A DNA stretch of 39,535 nt from Acidobacteriota bacterium (lineage in GTDB: Bacteria > Acidobacteriota > Terriglobia > UBA7540): contig JAKAWN010000012.1 of assembly GCA_021827245.1 (NCBI GenBank), forward strand, positions 1-39,535, in the 5' to 3' direction. The notes beneath the pieces were generated by a model. That model was given only the letters and a program-made list of their open reading frames with translations, searched no databases and was not told where the DNA came from. A program made the translations under genes and the position numbers. Positions 17,725-25,908 of this stretch are shown in pieces; the first letter of the stretch is position 1; each line of letters begins with the position of its first letter.

Positions 17725-17984
17725 TTTTTTGACAGCACCGCCTTCAGCGCGTCGATGTCCAGGACCTGCTGCGCCACGATCTTCTTCAGCCGTCCGTTCT
17801 CCTCCTCCAGATGGCGCAGCCGTCGCGCCTCGTTCACTTCCAGGCCGCCATACTTGGCCTTCCAGTGGTAAAACGTGGCCTCGCTCATGCCCTCGCGCCG
17901 ACAGAGTTCCTTCACTGGAACTCCGGCCTCGGCCTCCTTCAACACCCCTACGATCTGTTCCTCACTAAAACGGCTCCTCTTCAT
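17718..17984 (-). CDS. IS3-family transposase OrfA (HTH_Tnp_1)
   Basis: An 88-aa DNA-binding subunit that recognises the element ends. The helix-turn-helix covers about residues 5-45 (FSEEQIVGVLKEAE, then GMSEATFYHWKAKYGG). A leucine-zipper-like helix follows (LRHLEEENGRLKKIVAQQ). The gene ends just after the A AAA AAG slippery heptamer and overlaps orfB by 7 bases. Start and length are normal for the family. Confidence 0.92.
   Translation of the reverse strand: MKRSRFSEEQIVGVLKEAEAGVPVKELCRREGMSEATFYHWKAKYGGLEVNEARRLRHLEEENGRLKKIVAQQVLDIDALKAVLSKKW
17724..17730 (-). other. -1 ribosomal frameshift heptamer A AAA AAG
   Basis: Read on the minus strand, orfA codons TCA AAA AAG contain A AAA AAG in the X XXY YYZ register. 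Slipping back one base leads into GTG GTA GGC, the frame of orfB, two codons before the orfA stop. This is the standard way IS3-family elements make the OrfAB transposase. Confidence 0.85.
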
Positions 17985-18030
17985 CGCCGCTTCTCCTCTC
18001 GCGTTTTATACCCGGAGAGGCTCCATTTTG

Positions 18031-18058
18031 GGTGGACTAATTTTCGGGGAGCAGGTCA
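18031..18058. repeat. IS terminal inverted repeat, right (orfA-proximal) end
   Basis: Its reverse complement begins TGACCTGCTCCCCG and then includes TTAGTCCACC, matching the left end except at a few positions. Confidence 0.85.
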
Positions 18059-18062
18059 GAAG
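18059..18062. repeat. Target site duplication, right copy (GAAG)
   Basis: Second copy of the four-base duplication. Its last G begins a GTG that could start translation of the catalytic CHAT fragment; the IS end just upstream offers AGGTCA as a weak ribosome binding site. Confidence 0.8.
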
Positions 18063-18621
18063 TGCTCGACGTAAACAGGATCGTCGGAAATGACGGTGTC
18101 TTACTCTTGGGGTCACACGCAACAGAAGCCGCATTCGAATCGGAGCCTTTGGCAGATTTCAAAATCGTGCATTTGGCCGTTCACGGGTTCGCGAACCCCC
18201 AGTTCCCGGAACGATCAGGTCTTGTGCTGGGAGCGAGCCCGAATGCACACCACGACGGCCTGCTGGAGATTCCACAAATCATGCGGCTTCATTTCAACGC
18301 TGACTTGGTGACCCTTTCTGCTTGTGACACCGGCGTCGGCAAGGTGGAAGGCGAAGAAGGGATCACCAACTTGGCCGAGGCATTCCTCGTGAGCGGTGCT
18401 AGGGCCGTCGTCGCGAGCCTGTGGAACGTCGACGATACGTTCACGCAGGCGCTGATGGTCCGTTTTTACACTCATATCGCGGGAGGCGTAAACACCGCCA
18501 CGGCCTTGCGGGAAGCAAAACTCGATATGCTAGCGAAATACGGTAATCGAGTGCCGCCATTCTTCTGGGGAGCTTTTGTCTTGATCGGAGATGGGGGTTC
18601 TCCCATACCATTGAGGAGCCA

Positions 18622-19875
18622 ATGAGTCTCGACCGGCTAACCCGTGAAAAGATTTTCTCTCGTGTCTGTGACCTTGTGGCCCAAAAACATTTCGATCCCC
18701 ACTGGGACGGCGTGAATTGGCCGGAACTCGCCAAAGCAAGGAAAGATGAAATCCTGCAGAGCGCCACTGACGAAAACTTTGAAAAGCAATTGCAGGATCT
18801 TCTGAACGAATTAAAAACGAGCCATACGGGTTTCCGGCACTCGAAGAGCCCCAGCCTTCCCGCTCGCCATGCAATCAGCGCCACATTCATGAGATATACG
18901 CTTGACGGTGAAGAACGGTGGATGTTCCAGGATGTACACGAAGGAGGCCCAGCACACGCCGCAGGTTTGCGTCCAGGCGACATCCTGCTGCAGGTCCGCA
19001 ATCGGGAATTGAGGCCACCGGAGCCGCCGATTTTCCCCGTGGGTGAAGACTCCCAATATGCGGTCCAAAAGCCAGACGGCAAGAGGGTCATGGGAACGCT
19101 CCACGTGCCTTCGCCAAAGTCGAAAAGCCATCCGGTAATCGTGCCCAAGGCCGTCCTGTGTTCACAACTGCCCGAAGGGATCGGCTGGCTCAAGGTGACG
19201 ATGTTCCCCGGAGCCATCGGGATTGACTTGGCGCACATGCTGGACGCAGCTATTGCACACCTGCGTGAGTCGAAGAGTCTGATTGTGGATCTCCGCGGAA
19301 ACACTGGCGGGGGCATCGGCGGACTGCGCCTTATGAGCTATTTGACCCCGGGCAAGACAGAAGTCGGCTACAGCCTTAGCCGCAAGCGGAAGGAAAGGGG
19401 CTACGCGAGGGAAAAGCTACCCCGCTTTGGTCACATTCCGTCCCATAAGCCAACGCTTCTCTGGTTGGCGCTGCGTTACGCCTTCGTCGACAAGTCGATT
19501 GTGGTCGTCACGGAGGGACTCGGTCCACAGCCCTTCCACGGTCGAGTGATCATTCTCGTGAACGAACACACGGCGAGCGCCGGCGAGATGCTGGCCGCAT
19601 TTGCAGAAGAAAACAAACTGGCAACAATTGTGGGGACGAAAACGCCGGGGCGGCTACTCAGTGGACGGACGTTCAAAGTGGGTTCTGGCTACATCCTCGG
19701 CCTGCCCACAGCTGCCTACGTGACCTGGCAAGGGCGGATGATCGAAGGCAAGGGCGTATCCCCGAGCGTTCCGGTTGAATTGTCACCGGAAGGTCTTCTC
19801 GCAGGTGAGGACACGCAAATGCAGAAGGCCTTGGCAGTGGCGAAAGAAATGCGACCGATTGCTTGTCAGATTTGA
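18622..19875 (+). CDS. S41 family (C-terminal processing-like) peptidase with PDZ domain
   Basis: A 417-aa serine peptidase. After a helical N-terminal region (residues 1-85), a PDZ domain covers about 95-170 (GGPAHAAGLRPGDILLQV). The catalytic core follows, with LIVDLRGNTGGG at about 220-231 and the nucleophile serine in HTASAGE (S319). At the place of the lysine used by CtpA/Prc, 25 residues further on, there is an arginine (TPGR, R344); this looks like a subgroup trait and leaves the general base uncertain. There is no signal peptide, so the enzyme is probably cytoplasmic unless carried by a partner. The start overlaps the CHAT stop as ATGA, meaning the two proteases were co-translated. 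The insertion sequence upstream probably lowers its expression. Confidence 0.87.
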   Translation: MSLDRLTREKIFSRVCDLVAQKHFDPHWDGVNWPELAKARKDEILQSATDENFEKQLQDLLNELKTSHTGFRHSKSPSLPARHAISATFMRYTLDGEERWMFQDVHEGGPAHAAGLRPGDILLQVRNRELRPPEPPIFPVGEDSQYAVQKPDGKRVMGTLHVPSPKSKSHPVIVPKAVLCSQLPEGIGWLKVTMFPGAIGIDLAHMLDAAIAHLRESKSLIVDLRGNTGGGIGGLRLMSYLTPGKTEVGYSLSRKRKERGYAREKLPRFGHIPSHKPTLLWLALRYAFVDKSIVVVTEGLGPQPFHGRVIILVNEHTASAGEMLAAFAEENKLATIVGTKTPGRLLSGRTFKVGSGYILGLPTAAYVTWQGRMIEGKGVSPSVPVELSPEGLLAGEDTQMQKALAVAKEMRPIACQI

Positions 19876-19975
19876 GCGGTTCGAAAGATTTGCCGAATAG
19901 CGTGGTGGTGATTTCGATACTGTTGGGAGCCCTCAAGTCGTTAGAACAAGAAGGACGAATTGAGGTGGGCGGGCG

Positions 19976-22618
19976 CTACTCGTGGCGCAGCGCGACGTTG
20001 GGGTCGACCCGCATCGCGTGCCGGGCCGGGATGTAAGAAGCGGCCAACCCCGCGAGAGCGACCAAAACCGAAACGCTCGCGAAAGTCAGCGGGTCCGTGG
20101 CGCTGATACCATACAATAGGCCGCGCATCAAACGGGCTGCGACAAAGGATGCACCAAGCCCGATGGCGACTCCGGCGAGAACTAGTTTCGCTCCCTGCCC
20201 GACGACCAGTCGCAGGACGTCTCCGCTTTGCGCGCCCAGCGCCACGCGGATACCGATTTCCCACGTTCGCCGGGCGATCGAGTAGGAAACCACACCGTAG
20301 ACCCCCACCAACGCGAGCGTCAGGCCGAGTCCGCCGAAGAGAGACAGCAGCAGCGAGCGCGACCTGGGTTCGGAATAGGCCGTCGCGACAGCCTGCGACA
20401 TGGTTGCCATCTGAGTGATCGGCTGGTTTTTGTCGACTGACCAGATGCGATCCTTGATCGTTCGCGCCAGCGCCATCGGCTCAGTCCCGGTCCGCACCTC
20501 CAAGTCCACTACCGCAGGAGTGCCCTGCTGCGCGAGGGGACGATAAATGAATGGCGTGTGCTTCTGCGACGGGCTCACATCGCGTACATTTCCGACCTCG
20601 CCGACAATTTCGTCCCAGATCGGATGGCCTTGGTTGTTGTCGCCGAGCGAGATGTGCTGCCCGATGGGGCTCTCGCGCCCGAAATAGCGGCGGGCGAACG
20701 CCTGATCGACGATGGCGACCGGCTCGCTGCCGGCGTGGTCGTTTTCGTTGAAGCCGCGGCCGGCGAGAATCGGGATGCCGAGCGTCTGAAAGTAGCCGAG
20801 CGTGACCGCGTTATAGACGGCAATCTGAGTTTGCCTTCTGGTTGGCAGCGGCCGAGCCTCGATGCGGAAAGAGACCGCGCCTCGCCTGTTGCCCATCGGT
20901 ATGTCATCGGAAATCGAGGCGCTCTCCACGCCGGGTGCCACGCGCACCTGCTGGAGAATCCGGCCGGAGTAGACCACGTATTCCGCCGCCGTCTTGAGCC
21001 GATACGAAGGAAATTCGAGCTGCATCGTCAGAATATGCTCGGTCCTGAAACCGAGAGGAACGGCCGAAAGTCGCGCGAAGCTTCGCAACGCAAGTCCGGC
21101 GCAGATAACCAGCACAAAGGCCAACGCCACTTCGCCCACGACCAGCAGTTGCCGCAGCCGGCTTTGTTGAGGGCCGGCCGACCTCGCTTCGCGCCCGCTG
21201 CCCGCTTCGCGCATTGCCGCCATAAGTCGGTCACGCGAAATCGCGGATGCGGGAGCGAGCCCGAAGGCGATTCCCGCCAGAACGGCAATGGCAAAAGCGA
21301 ACCAGAGAACGTGGCCGTCGATTTTCGCGTCCTGCAGCAGAGAGGTGTGCAGCAGGTTGAGCGACCGCAGTCCTGCCATCGCCCATTCCGCCAGCAAAAG
21401 CCCGGCCGCTCCTCCGGCGAGGGCCAACAGCGAGGCCTCGACGAGCAACTGGCGGATCAGCCGTCGCCGCGAGGCTCCCAGCGCCGCGCGAATCGCCAGT
21501 TCGTGCATGCGCGGCCATCCCCGGGCCAGATACAAGCCGCCTACATTGGCGCAGGCGATCAGCAGCACCAGCCCAACCGCGGCAAAGAGGACGAACAGTG
21601 GCGTTCCGGCGTTTCCAGCGAAGTAGGTCCGCAGTGGCATCGCTTTAAACCCAACATGCAAATCCGCACCGGGAAATTCTCGGGCCAGCCGCGCGGCGAT
21701 CGTGTTCAGCTCCGTTTGAGTTTGCGCAATCGTGGCGCCTGGCGCGAGCCGGCCAACGACGTAGTGCTGAAAGTCCCTCCGATTCGCAGCCTCGGCCGGC
21801 GTGGGGACGAATGGGATCCAAAGGTCGGCGCCACGCGGCAAATCAAATTGCCGAGGCATGACGCCGACGATCTTGTAGGTCACGCGATTCAGCAGTATGC
21901 CGTGGCCGATCGCATTCGGATCGCCGCCAAACCGCTTTTCCCAGAAACCGGCGCTCAGAATCGCCTTGTGGTCGGCGCCCGGCTGAAAATCGGCCGGCGC
22001 AAACGTGCGGCCGTCGAGTGGCACAACACCTAATAGCGGGAAAAAGTTGGACGAGACCCGTGCGGCGGGGATTTCCTCAGGCGTTCCGCTCCCTGTCAGA
22101 GGGACTTCGTCAGCCATCCAGACCGCAAGATGCTTCAGACTCAAGCTTTCCTTGCGAACGTCTTCCAGGTTGGGAAGCGACATAGGCCCGTAGAGCTTGC
22201 TGAAGTCCGTCCATACGGTCACGAGCTGTGACGGATGCTCGTAGGGAAGCGGTCGCAGCAGCACGGCTTCGACAGCGGAAAACATGGCCGTGTTGGCGCC
22301 GATTCCGAGGGCAAGTGTGAGAATGGCGACCGTGGTGAATCCCGGCGATTTGCGCATGCTGCGGAATGCTAGGCGGATGTCCCTGGCGAGGTCCTCCAGA
22401 ATGCGCCCAGAGCGTGCTGCGCGCACCTCCTCCTTCACTTGCTCAATCCCGCCGAGTTCTATGAGCGCCTCCCGCCGGGCTACCGACGGGGAAAGTCCTT
22501 GTTTGATTTTCTCCTGCGTCAGAACCTCTACCGACGAACGGAGTTCATCGTCCAGTGCCTGCTCGACCGCGCGTTTGCGAAAGAGGTTACGGAACAGACT
22601 CAGGATCCGCTTTGGCAT
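19976..22618 (-). CDS. ADOP-type MacB-like ABC transporter permease
   Basis: This is an acidobacterial duplicated orphan permease. A cytoplasmic N-terminus (VEQALDDELRSSVEVL) is followed by DIRLAFRSMRKSPGFTTVAI, the first transmembrane helix, a periplasmic MacB core domain, an FtsX domain, then a second core and FtsX copy ending in DPNVALRHE. Such permeases lack a linked ATPase gene, and the substrate is unknown. Two starts are possible: ATG 22630 and ATG 22618. I prefer 22618 because GGGAG stands just before it; the longer form adds MGDI. It lies directly behind the PadR gene (TGA at 22637-22639), so the two form an operon. This gene is the strongest sign that the DNA is from Acidobacteriota. 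Confidence 0.92.
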   Translation of the reverse strand: MPKRILSLFRNLFRKRAVEQALDDELRSSVEVLTQEKIKQGLSPSVARREALIELGGIEQVKEEVRAARSGRILEDLARDIRLAFRSMRKSPGFTTVAILTLALGIGANTAMFSAVEAVLLRPLPYEHPSQLVTVWTDFSKLYGPMSLPNLEDVRKESLSLKHLAVWMADEVPLTGSGTPEEIPAARVSSNFFPLLGVVPLDGRTFAPADFQPGADHKAILSAGFWEKRFGGDPNAIGHGILLNRVTYKIVGVMPRQFDLPRGADLWIPFVPTPAEAANRRDFQHYVVGRLAPGATIAQTQTELNTIAARLAREFPGADLHVGFKAMPLRTYFAGNAGTPLFVLFAAVGLVLLIACANVGGLYLARGWPRMHELAIRAALGASRRRLIRQLLVEASLLALAGGAAGLLLAEWAMAGLRSLNLLHTSLLQDAKIDGHVLWFAFAIAVLAGIAFGLAPASAISRDRLMAAMREAGSGREARSAGPQQSRLRQLLVVGEVALAFVLVICAGLALRSFARLSAVPLGFRTEHILTMQLEFPSYRLKTAAEYVVYSGRILQQVRVAPGVESASISDDIPMGNRRGAVSFRIEARPLPTRRQTQIAVYNAVTLGYFQTLGIPILAGRGFNENDHAGSEPVAIVDQAFARRYFGRESPIGQHISLGDNNQGHPIWDEIVGEVGNVRDVSPSQKHTPFIYRPLAQQGTPAVVDLEVRTGTEPMALARTIKDRIWSVDKNQPITQMATMSQAVATAYSEPRSRSLLLSLFGGLGLTLALVGVYGVVSYSIARRTWEIGIRVALGAQSGDVLRLVVGQGAKLVLAGVAIGLGASFVAARLMRGLLYGISATDPLTFASVSVLVALAGLAASYIPARHAMRVDPNVALRHE

Positions 22619-22636
22619 GATGTCTCCCATCTCTGC

Positions 22637-22969
22637 TCACGTGGATTGAACGGCCGCCGCCATGATCTTCACCATCTGTTTCCATTGCCGCTCTTCAGCC
22701 TTGAGTTGGGCGCGCCCAACGGAAGTCAGCCGGTAATATTTGGCGCGACGGTTATTGTCGGACGAGCGCCATTCGGCCTCCACCCATCCCTTCTCCTCCA
22801 TGCGGTGTAGAGAGGGGAAAAGCGATCCGAAACTTACCCGAAAAGCTCCTTTGGTGATTTGGGTGATGCGTCGGGAGATTCCGACTCCGTGCAAGGGCTC
22901 CAAGGACAGCGCTTTCAGCACGAGCAGGTCGAGAGTTCCGCGCAGGAGATCGGCACGTTTTTCGCCCAT
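22637..22969 (-). CDS. PadR family transcriptional regulator
   Basis: A 110-aa winged-helix repressor of the PadR family. LRGTLDLLVLKAL at the N-terminus and SFGSLFPSLHRMEEKGWVEAEW are typical of the group linked to ADOP permeases, as is the C-terminal LTSVGRAQLKAEERQW helix used for dimerisation. The start is the ATG at 22969. It is cotranscribed with the permease and probably represses its own operon through the inverted repeat just upstream. The ligand is unknown. Confidence 0.92.
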   Translation of the reverse strand: MGEKRADLLRGTLDLLVLKALSLEPLHGVGISRRITQITKGAFRVSFGSLFPSLHRMEEKGWVEAEWRSSDNNRRAKYYRLTSVGRAQLKAEERQWKQMVKIMAAAVQST

Positions 22970-22978
22970 GACGCACTC

Positions 22979-23025
22979 TTATCGGAATACGATAGGAGTC
23001 TACTAAAGGTTCCAAAGAATTTCAA
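22979..23025 (-). promoter_or_regulatory. PadR-permease promoter and operator
   Basis: On the minus strand, a -35 box TTGAAA (23025-23020) and a -10 box TAGACT (23002-22997) are 17 bp apart. Just downstream, at 22979-22994, TATCG and CGATA form an inverted repeat with a 5-bp spacer (TATCGTATTCCGATA), a good place for a PadR dimer to block transcription. Confidence 0.6.
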
Positions 23026-23437
23026 TCGCGCTCGTCTGTGCCGGGGTTTCCTACGCCTGCCCCGGCCTGCGGCCAAGGAGCGGCGGGCCAAGTAGAATTC
23101 GGAAGCCCGCACATGGCAAATGGGGCAGGGATTCCCAGGCTGGTCGGTACGCTGGCCAACTCGGCCACTTCCGCAACGCACACGAGGGCACAGGCAGGCC
23201 CCTGCCGCGCACGTGGTCACCGGCTCTCTCCTCCTGAAATCCATGTCTTTATGGGCTTTGTGGTTTACGTAATCAAGCGCCGCAATCAACTCTGACTGTC
23301 CGGAAGTTGTCTGGTCGGCATTCAGGCCACAGCGGAAGCTTCTCGTCTTCGCGAGGCAAATTCCGTCACAGTACTGGTGCATCGCTTTTCTTCAACGGAG
23401 CGGATGCCCGGACACATGACCTTCAGGAGGTGCGTCT
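23026..23437. other. Intergenic region without a recognised gene
   Basis: About 410 bp between the PadR promoter and the XRE gene. Short frames are open on both strands, but none has a ribosome binding site together with protein-like composition. I see no RNA gene or repeat here. Confidence 0.5.
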
Positions 23438-23842
23438 ATGCCGCGAAGGCATAAGGATCCCCCGGGATACCCCGGTGACGAAGCCGTTGAGACAGCCTTC
23501 AACTGGGGCGTCGAACGCGTGTGTAAAGAGAAAGGTTTGTCGAGAGAAGAGTTGGAAAGGCAGCGGCAAACGATCAGGTATGATCCCCGGCCTGCCCGCC
23601 ATGCGCTCGCGATTCGACTGCGCGCTATCCGGAAGGCGCGGGGTCTGACCAGGATTCAAGTTGCGCGGATTGCCAACGTACAGCTTCGCCTGCTCACGGC
23701 TGCCGAGCGTGCCAAAGACAGCCGCATCGGTGTTGGCGAATTGATGCGGATCTGCCTCGCCTTGAAATACAACTTCCTGAAATTTCTCGACGAAGTGAAC
23801 GATTTAAGAAAAAGGCTTACGACGGAGGGCTTGAGTGGCTGA
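23438..23842 (+). CDS. XRE-family helix-turn-helix protein
   Basis: A 134-aa protein. The first 50 residues are charged (SREELERQRQTIRY), and a Cro/C1-type helix-turn-helix follows at about 57-115 (ALAIRLRAIRKARGLTRIQVARIA). The ATG at 23438 is well supported by AGGAGGT seven bases before it. The next gene overlaps its end by 8 bp, so the two are translated together. It is probably a regulator of its own operon; it could also be the antitoxin-like half of a two-gene unit, though the partner does not resemble a known toxin. Confidence 0.75.
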   Translation: MPRRHKDPPGYPGDEAVETAFNWGVERVCKEKGLSREELERQRQTIRYDPRPARHALAIRLRAIRKARGLTRIQVARIANVQLRLLTAAERAKDSRIGVGELMRICLALKYNFLKFLDEVNDLRKRLTTEGLSG

Positions 23843-24080
23843 GTTGAAGCATCGCAAAGCAAATCCAAGGAAATTTTATCGGGGAATCCGCGGCAAGACG
23901 CTGGACTTCATCGAGCACAAGTGTGAGGGGGACACCCTTTATCTCCATATCCGCTTCACTGACAAAACAGAAGTCAGTTTTGTTCTTGGCTCGAAGGTTG
24001 TAATCAAGGAAGCCGACCTCAGTGACATTTCCACAGGGGATTATCGGCTGATCCGGGAGTACATCAAATACGAGGAATAG
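23835..24080 (+). CDS. Small unknown protein coupled to the XRE gene
   Basis: An 81-aa protein that starts with GTG inside the end of the XRE gene. It looks like a compact beta-rich fold (KTLDFIEHKC, TLYLHIRFTDKTEVSFVLGSK). I do not recognise a family, and no catalytic motif is visible. The 8-bp overlap and shared strand suggest that it works with the XRE protein. Confidence 0.6.
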   Translation: MAELKHRKANPRKFYRGIRGKTLDFIEHKCEGDTLYLHIRFTDKTEVSFVLGSKVVIKEADLSDISTGDYRLIREYIKYEE

Positions 24081-24161
24081 AAGGGCGATTCAAGCCGAAT
24101 ATAGTGCCGATCAGGGCTCCGGCCGGCATGAAATGCCCTGCTTGGATTGGGTGATTTTCAT

Positions 24162-24827
24162 TTACGGAATGCGAGCCGGGTAGGAAGTCCACTCCAGGCC
24201 GCTTTTCCGGATCTGGAGAACATAGCTGCCTGGTCGTAGCGAGAAAAGGTGCACTGCGACTTGGAGCTTCGTGATGTGGTTCTCCAGTCTCGCAACGCCA
24301 GCCGTGCTCAAGACAACTGCTCCCGAAGACGACAGTACGCGGACTTCATAGGAGCCCGAGCTGCTCCCGATCGGGAGATAAATGTCCAGGCGGGAAGCAG
24401 TACGGGGAATTTCTACAGGCGGTCCTGGTGACGCGGGTTGCACGCCACGGGGCAACGATCGGTTTCTCAGGTCCAGCACTGCCACTTGGGCGGTCCGGGT
24501 TCCCCGGTACGCATGAAACAGAGCCCAGCCGGTAATAGACGCAAGGACCAGAATGCTGGCAGCCACTGCAATGAGCACGCGCATTCTGTGGAGCCGAAAG
24601 GCTTCCCGGAACTGAGAAAAATCGTGGTAGCAAGGACTGCAAGAGCTGATATGGTCGAGCCACGGCTCCGCCTGAGCAAGAGGAATCCTGCGGAAAGCGA
24701 TCCCCTTCAAAATCTCAGGGCCGGGGCATCCTGTGCGGCCGGGATTAGGAAACTCGTGAAGCAAGCCGCGGCCCAAGGTTTCCAGTATCCGCTTTTCGTC
24801 CTTTTGCGAGATTGGCTTATCGCTCAG
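24162..24827 (-). CDS. Zinc-binding membrane anti-sigma factor (probable)
   Basis: The N-terminal domain carries the HxxxCxxC signature of ZAS-type anti-sigma factors (HISSCSPC) plus an upstream cysteine (GCPGPEIL). A single transmembrane helix follows (VLIAVAASILVLASITGW), then an extracytoplasmic beta-rich domain that may act as sensor. The protein should hold the sigma factor encoded upstream at the membrane. A TTG at 24776 begins the obvious frame, but a CTG at 24827 is in frame and has a strong GAGGTGAG five bases before it, adding about 17 residues of hydrophilic, helix-like sequence (SDKPISQKDEKRILETL). I therefore extend the gene to 24827, with moderate confidence. Confidence 0.7.
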   Translation of the reverse strand: MSDKPISQKDEKRILETLGRGLLHEFPNPGRTGCPGPEILKGIAFRRIPLAQAEPWLDHISSCSPCYHDFSQFREAFRLHRMRVLIAVAASILVLASITGWALFHAYRGTRTAQVAVLDLRNRSLPRGVQPASPGPPVEIPRTASRLDIYLPIGSSSGSYEVRVLSSSGAVVLSTAGVARLENHITKLQVAVHLFSLRPGSYVLQIRKSGLEWTSYPARIP

Positions 24828-24880
24828 GGGAGCTCACCTCGTTTAAGATTTTACGCAAAAAGTCTCCACTTCACCGGACC

Positions 24881-25600
24881 TCATCCCTCATTCGATGGAC
24901 TTGGCTCTCGTTTCCTCAACTGCTCGATCAGCCGGTTCTTGGTCTTCTCCAAGCCATACTGGAATCTCTTTTTCGCTTGCTCCTCGCTCAACCCCAGATG
25001 CCTCGCAATCTCTTTCCAGGAATAACCATATTGCCGCGCGCCCCAGACCTTCCGGGTCCAGTCGTCCATATGGGCGATGATTTCTCGGACGGTGATCGCA
25101 CGTTCGAGATCCGACACCCATCGCATATCGGTGGCGCTTGCGATCCTGTCCAGGTCCGCAAGCGAGGGGACGTACCGAATCGTTTGTAGCCGCCTACGTT
25201 CCCGCTTCAGAACTCGATTGAAGCGATGATGGAATCCCGCAATGAGGTAGGACTGCATGTCTTGAATGGCTTTAGGGGCGAAGCCTTTCCTTTTGAGTGC
25301 CTTGGAAGCCGACCTCACCACCCCTTCCCAAACTTCCCTGGCTACGGCGGCCTCGTCTAGTCCGAACCCCTTGCCGGCCAGTGCTCGCCGAGCGTGGGCC
25401 AGCACGTGAGGCCAAGCCTCGCGTGCGGCATTGCGCAGTTCTTCATCCTCAGGGGAAACAGTCCCGTCTCGATCAGGCTCATCTCCCCTGATGGGCCACT
25501 CTCCATACGGGTCGGGCTTGTCCATGAGGCCCTCGGTACGATCCGTGGCCGCGCCCATGCGAGCAAAGAAAGCGTGACATTCGCTCAGATGATGTGTCAA
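24881..25600 (-). CDS. ECF-like RNA polymerase sigma factor
   Basis: A sigma-70-like protein of 239 aa. A region-2-like helical segment lies around residues 95-150 (FAPKAIQDMQSYLIAGFHHRFNR), and a clear region 4 helix-turn-helix lies near the end (YSWKEIARHLGLSEEQAKKRF). It would direct polymerase to a small regulon when released from the anti-sigma encoded just downstream. Region 2 is divergent, so it belongs to an unusual group. ATGs at 25600, 25558 and 25525 are all possible starts; none has a clear ribosome binding site, and the first 25 residues may not be translated. Confidence 0.7.
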   Translation of the reverse strand: MTHHLSECHAFFARMGAATDRTEGLMDKPDPYGEWPIRGDEPDRDGTVSPEDEELRNAAREAWPHVLAHARRALAGKGFGLDEAAVAREVWEGVVRSASKALKRKGFAPKAIQDMQSYLIAGFHHRFNRVLKRERRRLQTIRYVPSLADLDRIASATDMRWVSDLERAITVREIIAHMDDWTRKVWGARQYGYSWKEIARHLGLSEEQAKKRFQYGLEKTKNRLIEQLRKREPSPSNEG

Positions 25601-25908
25601 TCGAAGGTGGCAAGCAGGTTTTCTCGGGCTGAACTCCCTCGATTCTCCCTTTTTCCGCTCAGCATGGCTCCTAGAAAGAGAAGGGCCGGAATTTTCATTG
25701 GGGAGAGCTGGTGGCTCGGTTTCCCATAATGGTCAAGTCGATCGAACGCTCATGTGACACCTCATCCGACTGCACTGTTGGGACTATTCGAAAATCTCGC
25801 GCCGCCTCGTGAACAGATCGCTTGCGAAGAACTCGATCGGAGTCGAGGGAGAAATCCCTATAGGGGAACTGTTGCCACTGGCGCCTGGCCATAACGGGAA
25901 CGGGCGCC
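25601..25908. other. Intergenic region between divergent genes
   Basis: About 308 bp between the sigma gene and the SANT-like gene. It should hold promoters for both directions, but I could not pick a convincing -35/-10 pair. Nothing else was seen. Confidence 0.4.

Larger units (their letters stand above)
16721..18058 (-). mobile_element. IS3-family insertion sequence, 1338 bp, complete
   Basis: The ends are imperfect inverted repeats of about 28 bp that start TGACCTGCYCCCCG and later share GTCCAC, and they are flanked by GAAG duplications. The element carries orfA and orfB in the usual overlapping arrangement with a frameshift signal between them. Both are read on the minus strand, against the host CHAT gene. 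All motifs expected for transposition are intact, so the copy looks recently active. The 4-bp duplication points to the IS407 group, but I have not compared it with any database. Confidence 0.92.
14548..18625 (+). pseudogene. TPR-CHAT protease gene interrupted by an IS3-family element
   Basis: The 5' part (14548-16720) encodes an N-terminal membrane anchor (about residues 8-25), a long TPR-like helical array, then the first half of a CHAT domain (about residues 590-724). The 3' part (18063-18625) carries the catalytic half: histidine in VHLAVHG (about residue 765) and cysteine in TLSACDTG (about residue 812), the caspase-like dyad. Removing 16721-18062 joins GAA-G to TG-CTC in frame and gives a 911-codon gene, so the break is recent or tolerated. 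The ATG at 14548 is chosen because it begins the hydrophobic anchor; the frame is open further upstream without hydrophobic or TPR-like sequence. As it stands the first fragment ends in the element with a short foreign tail (about 10 residues). CHAT proteases cleave specific protein partners; the partner here is unknown. Confidence 0.88.

Noticed and set aside
20558..22033. A 491-codon + strand frame opposite the ADOP permease
   Set aside because: It is a long antisense shadow of a G+C-rich coding gene, with Arg/Gln-rich, low-complexity translation and no domain.
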